64,000 bases of DNA from an uncultured bacterium. GTDB taxonomy: Bacteria; Verrucomicrobiota; Kiritimatiellia; RFP12; UBA1067. The notes beneath the pieces are model-generated. The model did not search any database. It was not told the DNA's origin and saw nothing but the letters and a program-made list of their open reading frames with translations. The position numbers and the translations under genes are program-made. Positions within the stretch are counted from its first letter, which is position 1, and each line of letters begins with the position of its first letter. Positions 16,792 to 24,909 of this stretch are shown piece after piece. The stretch spans positions 114,942 through 178,941 of the forward strand of contig CADCCQ010000009.1 of the NCBI GenBank assembly GCA_902799955.1, written 5' to 3'.

Positions 16792-17463
16792 ATGGCAAGG
16801 ACATCAACGAAGCGGGACGCGGCGCCCGCCGGAAAGAGCCGAAAGGCGCGCTGCGACGGCGTCGAGACGCGCGAGGCGCTGCTCGCGGCGGCGGCGGCGG
16901 AGTTCGCCGAGAAGGGCTACGAGCTCGCCTCGGCGCGCGAGATATGCCGCCGCGCAGGTGCCAACTCGGCGCTGCTCTCACGCTACTTCGGCTCGAAGGA
17001 GGCGATCTACCGCATCGTCGCCAAGAGGCTCTTCGGCGACCTGGGCGCGCCGCTCGCCGGGCTCGCGTACGGCGTAGGCGACGACGCCTCGTGGCGCGCC
17101 GCCGTGCGCGAGTGGGTTGACGACATGCTCTTCATGACGCTCCCGACCGAGCTGGCGCAGAAGCTCTGCGCGGCGCTCTTCCGCCACGAGGTGACGCGTC
17201 CGACCAAGTTCCACAGGGAATTCAAGGAGGCGTTCGGGCGTCCGGTCTACGAGGGGCTCAAGAAGCTCCTCGCGATGAAGGTGAAGGACGCCGAGCGGCT
17301 GGACCTCTGGGCATCCGCGATATGGGCGCAGGTTTCCGTGTACGCGCTCGCCGACAGGAAATGGCACGCCGACTTCAAGCCGTCCGGCATGGGCGTGAGG
17401 GAGTGGGCGGACAAGGTGTCCGCCCACATCTGCGAAACTGTATTCAAGGCATTGGAGGGCTGA
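16792..17463 (+). CDS. TetR-family transcriptional regulator
   Basis: DNA-binding repressor-type protein, 223 residues from ATG 16792, nine bases after AAGGAGG. A basic N-terminal tail leads into the TetR helix-turn-helix (about residues 25-70): REALLAAAAAEFAEKGYE, then SAREICRRAGANSALLSRYFGSKEAIY. The ligand-binding half resembles the CecR/PF09209 C-terminal type (FRHEVTRPTKFHREF, YEGLKKLLAM). An upstream in-frame GTG at 16765 lies at the predicted transcription start and is rejected. It stands between the GH95 operon and the mosaic surface-protein region. Its target is unknown; autoregulation and control of the genes that follow are the simplest guesses. Confidence 0.88.
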   Translation: MARTSTKRDAAPAGKSRKARCDGVETREALLAAAAAEFAEKGYELASAREICRRAGANSALLSRYFGSKEAIYRIVAKRLFGDLGAPLAGLAYGVGDDASWRAAVREWVDDMLFMTLPTELAQKLCAALFRHEVTRPTKFHREFKEAFGRPVYEGLKKLLAMKVKDAERLDLWASAIWAQVSVYALADRKWHADFKPSGMGVREWADKVSAHICETVFKALEG

Positions 17464-17466
17464 ACC

Positions 17467-17535
17467 ATGGGAATGATACTTGGAATCATCTACCTTGAGT
17501 TCAAGCCTTTGTTTGAGGCGAAGGACGGCGAATGA
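17467..17535 (+). CDS. Possible 22-codon coupled mini-gene
   Basis: A short reading frame, MGMILGIIYLEFKPLF and on to KDGE, starts three bases after the TetR stop and overlaps the next ATG as ATGA. It may only couple translation of the following lipoprotein fragment. Its second half (LEFKPLFEAKD) is faintly like the repeated LEFNRKLEEWYN tail found nearby. No function is proposed. Confidence 0.25.
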   Translation: MGMILGIIYLEFKPLFEAKDGE

Positions 17536-17717
17536 AAAAAGTGTTTGCCATAATGCTTGTAGCGTCCATGGCGGGCGGGTGCGCGCTGATGACACCAGCC
17601 AGCCTGTTCTCCGAACGATCTGGGGAGATTTCCCAGGCGACGCGGGAAGGACCGAGTGAAGGAGTGGTCGAACCTGACGCGCCTCGAGTTCAATCGAAAG
17701 TTGGAGGAGTGGTATAA
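17532..17717 (+). pseudogene. Truncated lipoprotein 5' end fused to an acyltransferase 3' end
   Basis: Begins as a lipoprotein (MKKVFAIMLVASMAGGC, lipobox ending at the Cys), then matches the gene at 18524: about 75 bases from 17587 are nearly identical to 18561 onward (LMTPASLFSERSGEI, QATREGP). At GGACCGAGTGAAGGAGTGG it switches to a copy of the LplT-PlsC gene's 3' end, read out of frame, and stops after 61 residues. The GTGAA shared at the junction suggests a microhomology join. It is a chimeric relic; a short lipopeptide could still be made. Confidence 0.75.
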
Positions 17718-17724
17718 TGCTTGA
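17656..17724 (+). repeat. Copy 1 of the LplT-PlsC 3'-end segment
   Basis: In its own frame this segment reads VKEWSNLTRLEFNRKLEEW, Y, N, A, stop. It closely matches the last residues of the intact LplT-PlsC (VKEWSKLTRLEFNRKLENW, about 21990-22055) and a third copy at 24254-24312. It ends in an extended -10 and lies directly upstream of a surface-repeat protein gene. Confidence 0.85.
17713..17718 (+). promoter_or_regulatory. Extended -10 inside the copied gene end
   Basis: TGG-TATAAT (box 17713-17718) with no good -35, 50 bases before the gene at 17768. The same sequence occurs at 24303-24308 upstream of the related gene at 24365. In the parental gene it is TGG-TACAAT (22046-22051). Confidence 0.5.
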
Positions 17725-17767
17725 AATGTTTTTAGACAGGATTAACAGGATTGAGAGGAGCGGGAGT

Positions 17768-18490
17768 ATGAAGAAGAAAATCATGTTTGTCGCACTTGCA
17801 GTTGTTGCGATGGCGTGGTGTCCCACTGCGTATGCCGACGAGGGTAGCGATACAGTCGGATGGACACCGCTTGCGGTTGATATATGGACGTTGGGACGCA
17901 CGAACGCGCACGTGATCGCTATTCCGCCGCGCGACTGGAATGTCGCTGGACTGTCACTTGGCGGATTGCATCTTGGTGGGAACCGATCCGTGTATGGTGC
18001 GCAGATAAATCTTGTCGCCGGATCCGCCAAGTCGATGTATGGTGTGCAGGCGGGGTTATTGAATTGCGCCGAGGAATGTTGCGCGCTGCAGTTTGGTACT
18101 GTAAATTCATTTTTCGGTGGCATGGGTTTGCAAGTAGGCGCATTCAACGGCATAGAATGCAATGTCGCACAGTATGGCTTGGGCATGCAGACTGGTGTAT
18201 TCAACTTCATGGACTACTGCCATGGTGCGCAGTTCGGACTTTTCAATATCATGAACAAAGGCGGCGGGGCGCTGCAAGTTGGATTTTACAACGGGCCGTT
18301 GGTGATTTGTGCCGGCGGGCTAAACAGTGGAGCAGGGGTGCAGCTAGGTGTGTTCAACTATAGTATCAAAGGCAGATATCTGCAAATAGGCTTCATAAAC
18401 ACTGCCGATGATTCCGATTGTTTCCAGCTTGGAGTTTTGAATTACCACAACAATTTCGTCACGCCGCTCGTGGGTTGGTCGTTCAAATAG
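17768..18490 (+). CDS. Exported surface protein with G-x-Q-x-G-x-x-N repeats
   Basis: A 240-residue exported protein; ATG 17768 follows GGAGCGGGAG and begins a signal peptide (MKKKIMFVALAVVAMAW). ATG 17717 would place 17 odd residues before it. The mature part is built of short repeats of 16-25 residues such as YGVQAGLLNCAEECCALQFG, GLQVGAFN, GMQTGVFN, AQFGLFN, LQVGFYN, VQLGVFN and LQIGFIN. This resembles the LA_2272-type surface repeat family, expected to form a small beta-helical or barrel-like surface structure. A 158-residue relative lies at 24365. Base composition is clearly AT-richer than in the neighbouring core genes. Function unknown. Confidence 0.75.
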   Translation: MKKKIMFVALAVVAMAWCPTAYADEGSDTVGWTPLAVDIWTLGRTNAHVIAIPPRDWNVAGLSLGGLHLGGNRSVYGAQINLVAGSAKSMYGVQAGLLNCAEECCALQFGTVNSFFGGMGLQVGAFNGIECNVAQYGLGMQTGVFNFMDYCHGAQFGLFNIMNKGGGALQVGFYNGPLVICAGGLNSGAGVQLGVFNYSIKGRYLQIGFINTADDSDCFQLGVLNYHNNFVTPLVGWSFK

Positions 18491-18523
18491 GCTCGACACA
18501 GGAATTCTAAAGGAGGAGCAGAA

Positions 18524-19126
18524 ATGAAACGTCTAATGATCGTGATTGCGATGATGGTGCCGCTGATGACACCAGCCAGCCTGTTCTCCGAACGATCTGG
18601 GGAGATTTTCCAGGCGACGCGGGAAGGACCGGGTGAATTGGCGCTCGGGCTGATTTATGTCGGAGTGTTTATCCCGCCGGTTGGACTTGCAACGGTACCA
18701 GCCGGAATCGCCGTCGCTGCCGTAGATGAATTGGTCGTATCGCCTGTGGTCGATCTGTGCTGCCTGCCATACGACCTAGCGCAACCGCGTCATGGCTTTG
18801 TTCTGCGTGTGCGCGATGCGGATGGCAAACCTATTGCGGGAGCGCGTTTCTTCGCAAACATGAGCACGCGCAGCCATATTGAGGACGTCGTACGCGAGAC
18901 GACGGATGAAAACGGCGAAATCTTCGTCTCGAAATTGAACCATGTCTCGCTGAAACACGTGACGATTTCAGCGGACGGATGCTATGATTACCGTGAATAT
19001 GACGGTCCGTGGCATTGCGTCTACGAGAAACAACCAGGCGAAGACGGGAGAATCGTATTGGATTTCGTCATGAAGAGGAAAATCCGTCCAGTTGAGAAAG
19101 TCAAGGCAGCAATTGAAATTCCATAA
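18524..19126 (+). CDS. YceK/YidQ-like exported protein with carboxypeptidase-regulatory-like domain
   Basis: A 200-residue exported protein (ribosome site AAAGGAGGAG) with a hydrophobic N-terminus but no lipobox Cys in the usual place. The middle has the YceK/YidQ-like VVSPVVDLCCLPYD segment. The C-terminal half is an Ig-like, carboxypeptidase-regulatory-type fold beginning FVLRVRDADGKPIAGARF and containing ETTDENGEIFV. The same two-part arrangement occurs in the larger lipoprotein at 22072. Its first 75 coding bases are copied at 17587. Function unknown; an envelope location is inferred. Confidence 0.65.
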   Translation: MKRLMIVIAMMVPLMTPASLFSERSGEIFQATREGPGELALGLIYVGVFIPPVGLATVPAGIAVAAVDELVVSPVVDLCCLPYDLAQPRHGFVLRVRDADGKPIAGARFFANMSTRSHIEDVVRETTDENGEIFVSKLNHVSLKHVTISADGCYDYREYDGPWHCVYEKQPGEDGRIVLDFVMKRKIRPVEKVKAAIEIP

Positions 19127-19145
19127 ATCAAAAGGAGGTACAACC

Positions 19146-19967
19146 ATGTTGAAAACTGTTTTGAAATCATCCGTGAGGATTCTGGTCTGCGTCGTAGTCG
19201 TTGTATTGCTGACTGGCACCGGATGCATCAATTCGCTCATGTTCCATCCCGAATTATGCAGGGGAGGGTATGGCGAATCGACGGAAGGGTACGTGGACAT
19301 CGGTACGAACGGCGCGAAGATCGCCGCGATCGTGCTGGGACCGCAGCGGGGCAAGAAGGCGATTCTGCGGTGCCACGCCAACGCAGAGGACGCGGCGGAA
19401 ACGCTCTGGGCGCTGAAGGAACTCGCGAAGTCCGGATACACTGTGGCCTCTGTCGATTACCCGGGCTATGGCCTTTCCGATGGGACGCCTAACGAGAAGG
19501 GGTGCTACCGTAATGTCCATCGACTTTACGACTGGCTCATCGAAAAGCGCGGCTTCAAGCCCGAGGATATCATCGTCGATGGTTTCTCGATAGGCACGGG
19601 CCCGGCGACCGAACTCGCGGCGACGCGGCACTGCGGCGGGCTGATACTTGAGTCACCGTTTCTCTCCGCGCCGCGCGTCGTCACTCGTGTGCGTCTGCTG
19701 CCGATCGATCCCTTCCCGAACCTCAAGATGATCAAGGACGTGAAGTGTCCCGTGCTGATCATCCACGGAACGAAGGATTCGGTGATTCCGTACCGACACG
19801 GCAAGGAGCTCTTCGAGCTCGCAAACGAGCCGAAGCGCCTTGTTGCGGTTGAAGGCGGCGACCATAATACACTCGTAAACGACATGGGTTTTGCGAACTA
19901 TTTAAAGGTGATCAAAGATTTTGTGGACGGGGCGGGCAACAGCGCCCCCGAGAAAGGAACGCTGTAA
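19146..19967 (+). CDS. Alpha/beta-hydrolase lipoprotein (ABHD17/BEM46-like)
   Basis: Serine hydrolase anchored as a lipoprotein. From ATG 19146 (ribosome site AAAGGAGG) a hydrophobic stretch ends in the lipobox LTGTGC (C27). The catalytic triad is readable: nucleophile S148 in DGFSIGTG, Asp in HGTKDSVIP (about D211) and His in GGDHNTL (about H240). SVDYPGYGLSDG is the usual pre-elbow strand motif of this group. Eukaryotic relatives deacylate lipidated proteins; bacterial ones are mostly uncharacterised. It ends in TAATG, overlapping the LplT-PlsC start by one base, so an acyl-lipid substrate is a reasonable contextual guess. Confidence 0.82.
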   Translation: MLKTVLKSSVRILVCVVVVVLLTGTGCINSLMFHPELCRGGYGESTEGYVDIGTNGAKIAAIVLGPQRGKKAILRCHANAEDAAETLWALKELAKSGYTVASVDYPGYGLSDGTPNEKGCYRNVHRLYDWLIEKRGFKPEDIIVDGFSIGTGPATELAATRHCGGLILESPFLSAPRVVTRVRLLPIDPFPNLKMIKDVKCPVLIIHGTKDSVIPYRHGKELFELANEPKRLVAVEGGDHNTLVNDMGFANYLKVIKDFVDGAGNSAPEKGTL

Positions 19968-22075
19968 TGAAAACAAACAACTCATTTCTGCCCCTCTACG
20001 TCACCAACTTCTTTGGGACACTGAACGACAACTTCCTGAAGACGCTCGCGAGCTTCACCGTCATCGGCTGGCTTTCCGACGAGCGAGTGAAGTCGGTAGC
20101 GATGGGCGTGACGGCCGGCGCGCTGGTGCTGCCGTACATCCTCTGCTCGCCGCTCGCGGACCGGCTGACCGCCGTCTGGCGGAAGAAGAAGATCGTGCGG
20201 ATCGCGAAATGGGCGGAGCTGCCGATCATGGCCGTTGCCATCGCGGGGTTTGCCGTCAAGTCTCCGTGGCTTGTCATCGGCGCGGTGCTCCTGATGGGCC
20301 TCCAGAGCTCGCTTTACTCGCCGGCCAAGTACGCGCTCGTCCGCGACATCGGCGGGGAGGGCCGCATCTCGACGGGTATGGGCGGCATGGAGGGCGTCTC
20401 GTTTCTCGGTGTCTTGGCGGGGACGGTCGCGGGGGCGGTGGTGTCCGATCCGGATATCGGACACCAGGACTGGCACCTGTCGTACTACGCGCTCGCCGGC
20501 TTTGCCGCGCTCGGCCTCGCGGCGAGCTACACCATCCGCGCAAAGGAAGAGCTGAACCGCGCGCTTCACGCGGTGAATCCGATTCGCTACATTCGCCGCG
20601 CCTACCGAATGGCGGGGCGCTACGACGGGCTGAACGCCGTCATATTCACGCTCTCGGTCTTCTGGTGGGGCGCGGCGATTCTCCAGATGGGGCTTCTCGT
20701 GTACGGCAAGGCCGAGGCGGGGCTAAACCTCTCCGCGACGAGGACGGGCGCTCTCCTCTGCGCGGCGGCTGTCGGAATCGTCGCGGGCCAGGTCATCGCG
20801 GGTTTTGTCGACAGGCGCCGCTTCCTCCTGGGGGCCACGCTCCTCACGGGATGGATCGCGGCGGCGCTGCTTCTGGTGCTCTACTTTGTGCCGATGCCGC
20901 CTATGTGGTTTGGAATTGTACTGGGGCTCTTGGCGTTTGACCTCGGCTTCTTCAAGCTGCCGTTCGACGCGGAGATACAGAAGGTCGTGAAGGGCCCGAA
21001 GCTAAACACGATGCTCGCCTATTTCAACCAGGTGTCGTTTTTCTTCATGCTCGCGGCAAGCGGATGCTACGCGCTCGTGAGCTTGGCATTTGGTCCGAAG
21101 GCGTTTCTGCTTCTCTTCGCCGTGGTGATGCTCGTGGTGCCGTTTCTTTTTGTATTCAGCTATCGGTCGGTGCTGCTCTGTACTGGGCGTTGGATATTTG
21201 CGCGCCGTTACAAGGTCGAGGTCGAGGAGCTGGAGGAGGTTGCGACCGGCGGGACTGGCGCGACGGGAGGGACTGGCGCGACCGGCGGGACGGGAGGGAC
21301 TGGCGGGACTGGAGAGGCTGGCGGGGCTGGAGAAACCGGCGCCTGTCACGCTAGTCACGCTCGTCCCGCCAGTCATTCAGCCCCCCACTCACCCGCCAGT
21401 CATTCAGACCACCCACCCAAACACTCACCCACTCACCCACTCATCCCCCCCCACCCTCTCCTCGTCTTGCCAAACCATCCTGCGATGGTTGATCCAATGC
21501 TCGTGAGCCTGGTGTTCTGGAAGACGCCGTTGAAGCCGCTTTCCGACGAGTCGTTCTTCCATGCGGGCGTCGTCGCGCCGCGTGTCCTGAAGACGCTGGG
21601 CGCGGTGCCCGTGCCCGACCTTCGCAAGCACCGCACGGCGAAGGGGGCGTCGATCGCGCGAGGCCTCGGCGACATCGTGAAGAACACGCTCGTCGACGGC
21701 GGCAACGTGATTTTCTATCCGTCGGGCCACATCCAAACCGAGCCGGAGCACGAGGACATCGGCACGCGCCAGCTTGCGTACAACATGTGCGGCGATTTGC
21801 CCGAGGGGGTGCGCGTCATTGGCGTGCGTACGCGTGGGCTGTGGGGCTCGATCTGGTCGCGCAAGGGGCGCAGGACCTCGCCCGCGTTCGTGCCGACGTT
21901 CATAAAGAGCGTGCTCCTGTGGTTCTTCTGGTCGCCATTCGTCCCGCGCCGCCGCGTGACGATGCATGTCGAGGACATGACGGATCGTGTCAAGGAATGG
22001 TCGAAGCTCACGCGGCTTGAATTCAATCGAAAGCTTGAAAACTGGTACAATGGAATCGAAGGAGGCGTTGCATGA
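19967..22075 (+). CDS. LplT-like lysophospholipid transporter fused to PlsC acyltransferase
   Basis: A 702-residue membrane protein. Residues 1 to about 405 are an MFS transporter of the LplT type (FLPLYVTNFFGTLNDNFLKT, LQSSLYSPAKYALV). About residues 425-500 are a low-complexity linker of Gly-Thr-Gly repeats and then His/Pro-rich sequence. The rest is a PlsC/LPLAT acyltransferase domain: H-x4-D in NHPAMVDPM (H504, D509) and FYPSGHIQTEPEHE. In Aas systems LplT imports lysophospholipid and an acyltransferase reacylates it; the third (acyl-ACP synthetase) domain is absent here. Reacylation of lysophospholipids is inferred. A run of eight C lies just before the acyltransferase domain. The 3' end is the parent of two partial copies at 17656 and 24195. 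Confidence 0.88.
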   Translation: MKTNNSFLPLYVTNFFGTLNDNFLKTLASFTVIGWLSDERVKSVAMGVTAGALVLPYILCSPLADRLTAVWRKKKIVRIAKWAELPIMAVAIAGFAVKSPWLVIGAVLLMGLQSSLYSPAKYALVRDIGGEGRISTGMGGMEGVSFLGVLAGTVAGAVVSDPDIGHQDWHLSYYALAGFAALGLAASYTIRAKEELNRALHAVNPIRYIRRAYRMAGRYDGLNAVIFTLSVFWWGAAILQMGLLVYGKAEAGLNLSATRTGALLCAAAVGIVAGQVIAGFVDRRRFLLGATLLTGWIAAALLLVLYFVPMPPMWFGIVLGLLAFDLGFFKLPFDAEIQKVVKGPKLNTMLAYFNQVSFFFMLAASGCYALVSLAFGPKAFLLLFAVVMLVVPFLFVFSYRSVLLCTGRWIFARRYKVEVEELEEVATGGTGATGGTGATGGTGGTGGTGEAGGAGETGACHASHARPASHSAPHSPASHSDHPPKHSPTHPLIPPHPLLVLPNHPAMVDPMLVSLVFWKTPLKPLSDESFFHAGVVAPRVLKTLGAVPVPDLRKHRTAKGASIARGLGDIVKNTLVDGGNVIFYPSGHIQTEPEHEDIGTRQLAYNMCGDLPEGVRVIGVRTRGLWGSIWSRKGRRTSPAFVPTFIKSVLLWFFWSPFVPRRRVTMHVEDMTDRVKEWSKLTRLEFNRKLENWYNGIEGGVA
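21241..21452 (+). repeat. In-frame short tandem repeats and C8 tract in the LplT-PlsC linker
   Basis: Nonamer repeats of the type GGGACTGGC (encoding Gly-Thr-Gly) run from about 21242 to 21340. Degenerate GTCACGCTC-type nonamers and then CACTCACC octamers follow, ending in eight consecutive C (21445-21452). Length changes in the C run or octamers would switch the acyltransferase domain in or out of frame. Confidence 0.85.
22046..22051 (+). promoter_or_regulatory. Possible internal extended -10 before the 22072 gene
   Basis: TGG-TACAAT (box 22046-22051) lies in the last codons of the LplT-PlsC gene, about 20 bases before the next ATG. It corresponds in position to the TGG-TATAAT of the two copied gene ends. 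No -35 is visible. Confidence 0.3.
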
Positions 22076-24150
22076 ACAAACAGCGAATGCGAGAGAAGGG
22101 CGCGGTTGCACACAAGGCGTGTTCGAAAGTGGCGGCAGTGGCATTGGCCGCTATGGCGCTGGCGGGCTGCCGCTTGCCGCTGCAGCCTATACCAGGACCG
22201 GGGCGCGAAGGAATGCTGTACTGCTATACGGAGGATTACGGTGACAGGTATCTGCCGTTCTGTCTCCTCGGCAAGTCGCTCGTGGCCTCAAAGGGAAACG
22301 GATCGTGGGAGATTATACCTCCACCGACGGCGATATTTCCCGGCTTGCCGCTTGTTCTAGTTGAGAAATACGCGATCTGCCCTGCCGTCGATACTCTCAT
22401 GATTCCATACGACATGTTAATGAAGCTGAGAAACAAATACGTTTGCGCAAACGACGGCGTATGGATACAACTCGTGGACCGCGCGGGACACCCTATTCCT
22501 GAAACGGAGATAGATCTGACTATCGACGCGAATCCCGGACGCCGCATCGTATACAGAGGCGAGGTGATGCCCAGGGGCTATTACGAGACATGCGTGAAGA
22601 CCGGAGCCGACGGCAAGGCGTACGTGCCAATCAAGCTGTCCAGCTGCAGAGAAGCCAGATTCAAGGGGTTTGCCATCACCTCGAACGGCGTGGAGCAGTT
22701 CGACGGAACGCTCGAGCGCGACCATTACTGGAGAAGGGTAGGGACTGGGGGAAGCAATCTTGGAAGGTGGGACGAGACTGCCATCCCGAGGGACTGGTAC
22801 GTGCGCTGGCGATACGCCTCGCGCTGCCGCAACTGCCGCGCGTTCGCCGCCGATATTCTCAAAAAGGGAGGCGTTTGGACTCCAGAAGGCGTTTGCAGAC
22901 ATTGTGGCAAAGCCCTTGACCCGCAGGTAGCCAGAAATATCGAGGGCGTGCTCCGAAGGCGCGTGGCGAGATGGCCTGAAAGCAGAGACGAATACATGTT
23001 GCTTAATGCTTTGACCGGGCTGCCTGTTGCGCGAATCGAGGAAATCTGCGGGAAATGTCCGGAGAGCGAAGACGTCAAGCTGGTGACCTTGTACCTGAAC
23101 GGCGAATGGAGTGAACAGCCGAATATGCCGGAAGAAGTGGTATTCGCCGAGGGGACAGATTCCACTACATATCTGAGAAACCGCCATCAGACTATCGCCG
23201 CGACGGTTCTCAGTGAACTGCTGACAGGGGAGATGCCGGCGAAGGCGGAGGATTTCGATTCTTGGTGGGACGGCGCGAGCGCGGCGATGATGGCAGACCG
23301 CCGCGGCGAGCCCTCCGTCGAGGAACTCGCAGGCCTTTGCTCGCCTTCCGTGAAGGTAAGCCGCGTTGTTTTCGACATCGGCGGCCGCAGTGTCGCCGGC
23401 ATTCTCTCTGAACCGGTAGCCCACGCTTCACGCCAGACGCCGATTCTCGCGTTTTGCGGACGCGGAGCGGATATGAGGCCGGATGATATTCCCAAGCCAT
23501 CCGACAGGACTGTCCTTTATCTTTCCGTTTTTGAGCCGGGGTACGAATACTGGCGCGGGGAGTACGACATTAAGGAGAAGTACCATCTTTCGCAGCATGC
23601 CCAGCTAGAAGGCTACTCAATAGACGGAATAGACAAGGGGCGCGAAGCCTACTTCTTCTACCCAGTGATATCCGGGGCGGTTTGGGCATCGGAATGGTTG
23701 TCGGAGCGCGATTGTTCCGGCGGCGTGAGGTGCGTGGGTACCGACCAGGGCGCTGCACTTGCCATTATGACGGCTGCGCTCGGTGGGAAAGTGGCAGAAG
23801 TAGTCGTGCATCGTCCGGAATTCACTGGCGTCGCTGAATGGCCGAACGCATGGCCGGCGTTCCATTGGCACAACCGGAGCGGATTGATGGACGAAGCGCG
23901 CAAATGGATTCCGTATTACGAGTTGACTGGTTTTGCCGGAAGGGTCGTGTGTCCGGTGACGCTGATTCTGAACCCGGCTGAGATGCCAGACTGGCGGAGA
24001 GCGGACGCGACCGTGGCGGTTTTCAAGGCTCTTCGCGACGGCACTGCGAAAAGGCTCGTAGTGGATGTGTCGTTCAGCGCAGGCGACGCGATTAGGAATC
24101 TCGTTTTTGCGTCCGGCGTGACGGGTGAAGATGAAAAGGAGGGAACATGA
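22072..24150 (+). CDS. Large lipoprotein: YceK-like, Ig-like, zinc-ribbon and alpha/beta-hydrolase-like parts
   Basis: A 692-residue lipoprotein (lipobox MALAGC), start overlapping the LplT-PlsC stop as ATGA. Domains in order: a YceK/YidQ-like segment (CPAVDTLMIPYD, about residue 105); a carboxypeptidase-regulatory-like Ig fold (VWIQLVDRAGHPIPETEI, TGADGKAYVPI); a treble Cys pair resembling a zinc ribbon (CRNC, CRHC, residues about 245-285); a helical stretch; and a C-terminal alpha/beta-hydrolase-like half recalling acetyl-xylan esterases. The expected nucleophile elbow G-x-S-x-G reads GTDQG, so Asp stands in the Ser position and classical esterase activity is doubtful. It is AT-richer than the core genes. 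Function unknown. Confidence 0.7.
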   Translation: MNKQRMREKGAVAHKACSKVAAVALAAMALAGCRLPLQPIPGPGREGMLYCYTEDYGDRYLPFCLLGKSLVASKGNGSWEIIPPPTAIFPGLPLVLVEKYAICPAVDTLMIPYDMLMKLRNKYVCANDGVWIQLVDRAGHPIPETEIDLTIDANPGRRIVYRGEVMPRGYYETCVKTGADGKAYVPIKLSSCREARFKGFAITSNGVEQFDGTLERDHYWRRVGTGGSNLGRWDETAIPRDWYVRWRYASRCRNCRAFAADILKKGGVWTPEGVCRHCGKALDPQVARNIEGVLRRRVARWPESRDEYMLLNALTGLPVARIEEICGKCPESEDVKLVTLYLNGEWSEQPNMPEEVVFAEGTDSTTYLRNRHQTIAATVLSELLTGEMPAKAEDFDSWWDGASAAMMADRRGEPSVEELAGLCSPSVKVSRVVFDIGGRSVAGILSEPVAHASRQTPILAFCGRGADMRPDDIPKPSDRTVLYLSVFEPGYEYWRGEYDIKEKYHLSQHAQLEGYSIDGIDKGREAYFFYPVISGAVWASEWLSERDCSGGVRCVGTDQGAALAIMTAALGGKVAEVVVHRPEFTGVAEWPNAWPAFHWHNRSGLMDEARKWIPYYELTGFAGRVVCPVTLILNPAEMPDWRRADATVAVFKALRDGTAKRLVVDVSFSAGDAIRNLVFASGVTGEDEKEGT

Positions 24151-24368
24151 CGGTTGCGGTTCTGGCGCCGACGGTGTGGCTCTGCCCAGGTGGCTTCGTG
24201 CCGCGCCGCCGCGTGACGATGCACATAGAGGACTTGACTGACCACGTCAGGGAGTGGTCGAAGCTGACGCGGCTTGAATTCAATCGAAAGCTTGAGGAGT
24301 GGTATAATGAAGATGGCGGAGGGCCGAGCGAAAAGGCGAAAGCTGAAAAGGAGGAATTGACGATATGA
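24147..24368 (+). pseudogene. 73-codon fragment of the LplT-PlsC 3' end (copy 3)
   Basis: Starts with ATGA overlap and a good AAAAGGAGGG ribosome site, then after about 15 residues reads GFVPRRRVTMHIEDLTD and VREWSKLTRLEFNRKLEEW. These match the C-terminus of the protein encoded at 19967-22075 (PFVPRRRVTMHVEDMTD onward). It lacks the whole transporter and catalytic part. Its stop overlaps the next gene as ATGA, so it may survive as a translated coupling leader, and its TGG-TATAAT (box 24303-24308) may serve as a promoter. Confidence 0.8.
24303..24308 (+). promoter_or_regulatory. Extended -10 inside the third copied gene end
   Basis: TGG-TATAAT (box 24303-24308), 57 bases before the gene at 24365, identical to the element at 17713. 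No -35 is evident. Confidence 0.45.
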
Positions 24369-24841
24369 AGCCACTGCGGATTTTGTTGTTGATGTCCCTT
24401 GCCGCGCCGGCGTCCTGCTGGGCAGTTGTAGGGATGGCTAAACTGGGAGACGACCAGATGGCGATGGCGCCTTTGCTGACGGACTACGTCGACATGATTC
24501 AGCTTGGTGCGCAGAAAGGAAGACATCGGTTCTACGGACTGCAGGTCGGCGCCTGGGGGCTGAGCACGAGAGAGTATCGTCTCCACGGCGTGCAGGTGGG
24601 CTTGGGAAACGAGGTGATGATGGGAAGGATGTGCGGGTTGCAGATAGGGATAGGAAATACAGTCAGAGGATGGTTACACGACGATGACGTAACCGTGAAC
24701 GGACTGCAACTGGGGATCGTGAACGTTGTCAAAGCGCCCAAGGGAAATATACATGGCGTGTTCTGCCAAATCGGACTGCTGAACATTGTGGAGTGCAGCG
24801 GTGCCACGCCGTATTTGCCGCTCTTGCGCGTATGGTGGTGA
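24365..24841 (+). CDS. Small exported G-x-Q-x-G-x-x-N repeat protein
   Basis: A 158-residue exported protein with signal peptide (MKPLRILLLMSLAAPASCWA) and ribosome site AAAGGAGG. Repeats include FYGLQVGAWGLS, LHGVQVGLGN, MCGLQIGIGN, VNGLQLGIVN and GVFCQIGLLN. This is the same family as the protein at 17768, again placed immediately after a copied LplT-PlsC end. Probably surface-located; function unknown. Confidence 0.72.
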   Translation: MKPLRILLLMSLAAPASCWAVVGMAKLGDDQMAMAPLLTDYVDMIQLGAQKGRHRFYGLQVGAWGLSTREYRLHGVQVGLGNEVMMGRMCGLQIGIGNTVRGWLHDDDVTVNGLQLGIVNVVKAPKGNIHGVFCQIGLLNIVECSGATPYLPLLRVWW

Positions 24842-24909
24842 CGGGTAATCCAATCCAAGGCAAAAAACATGTAGGTCTAGTCAAACAAAGAAAGAGAAGG
24901 GAGAAAAAC

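Noticed and set aside
17490..17530. Fourth copy of the LplT-PlsC gene end
   Set aside because: Only CTTGAGTTCAA and a few later bases agree. The similarity is too weak to claim.
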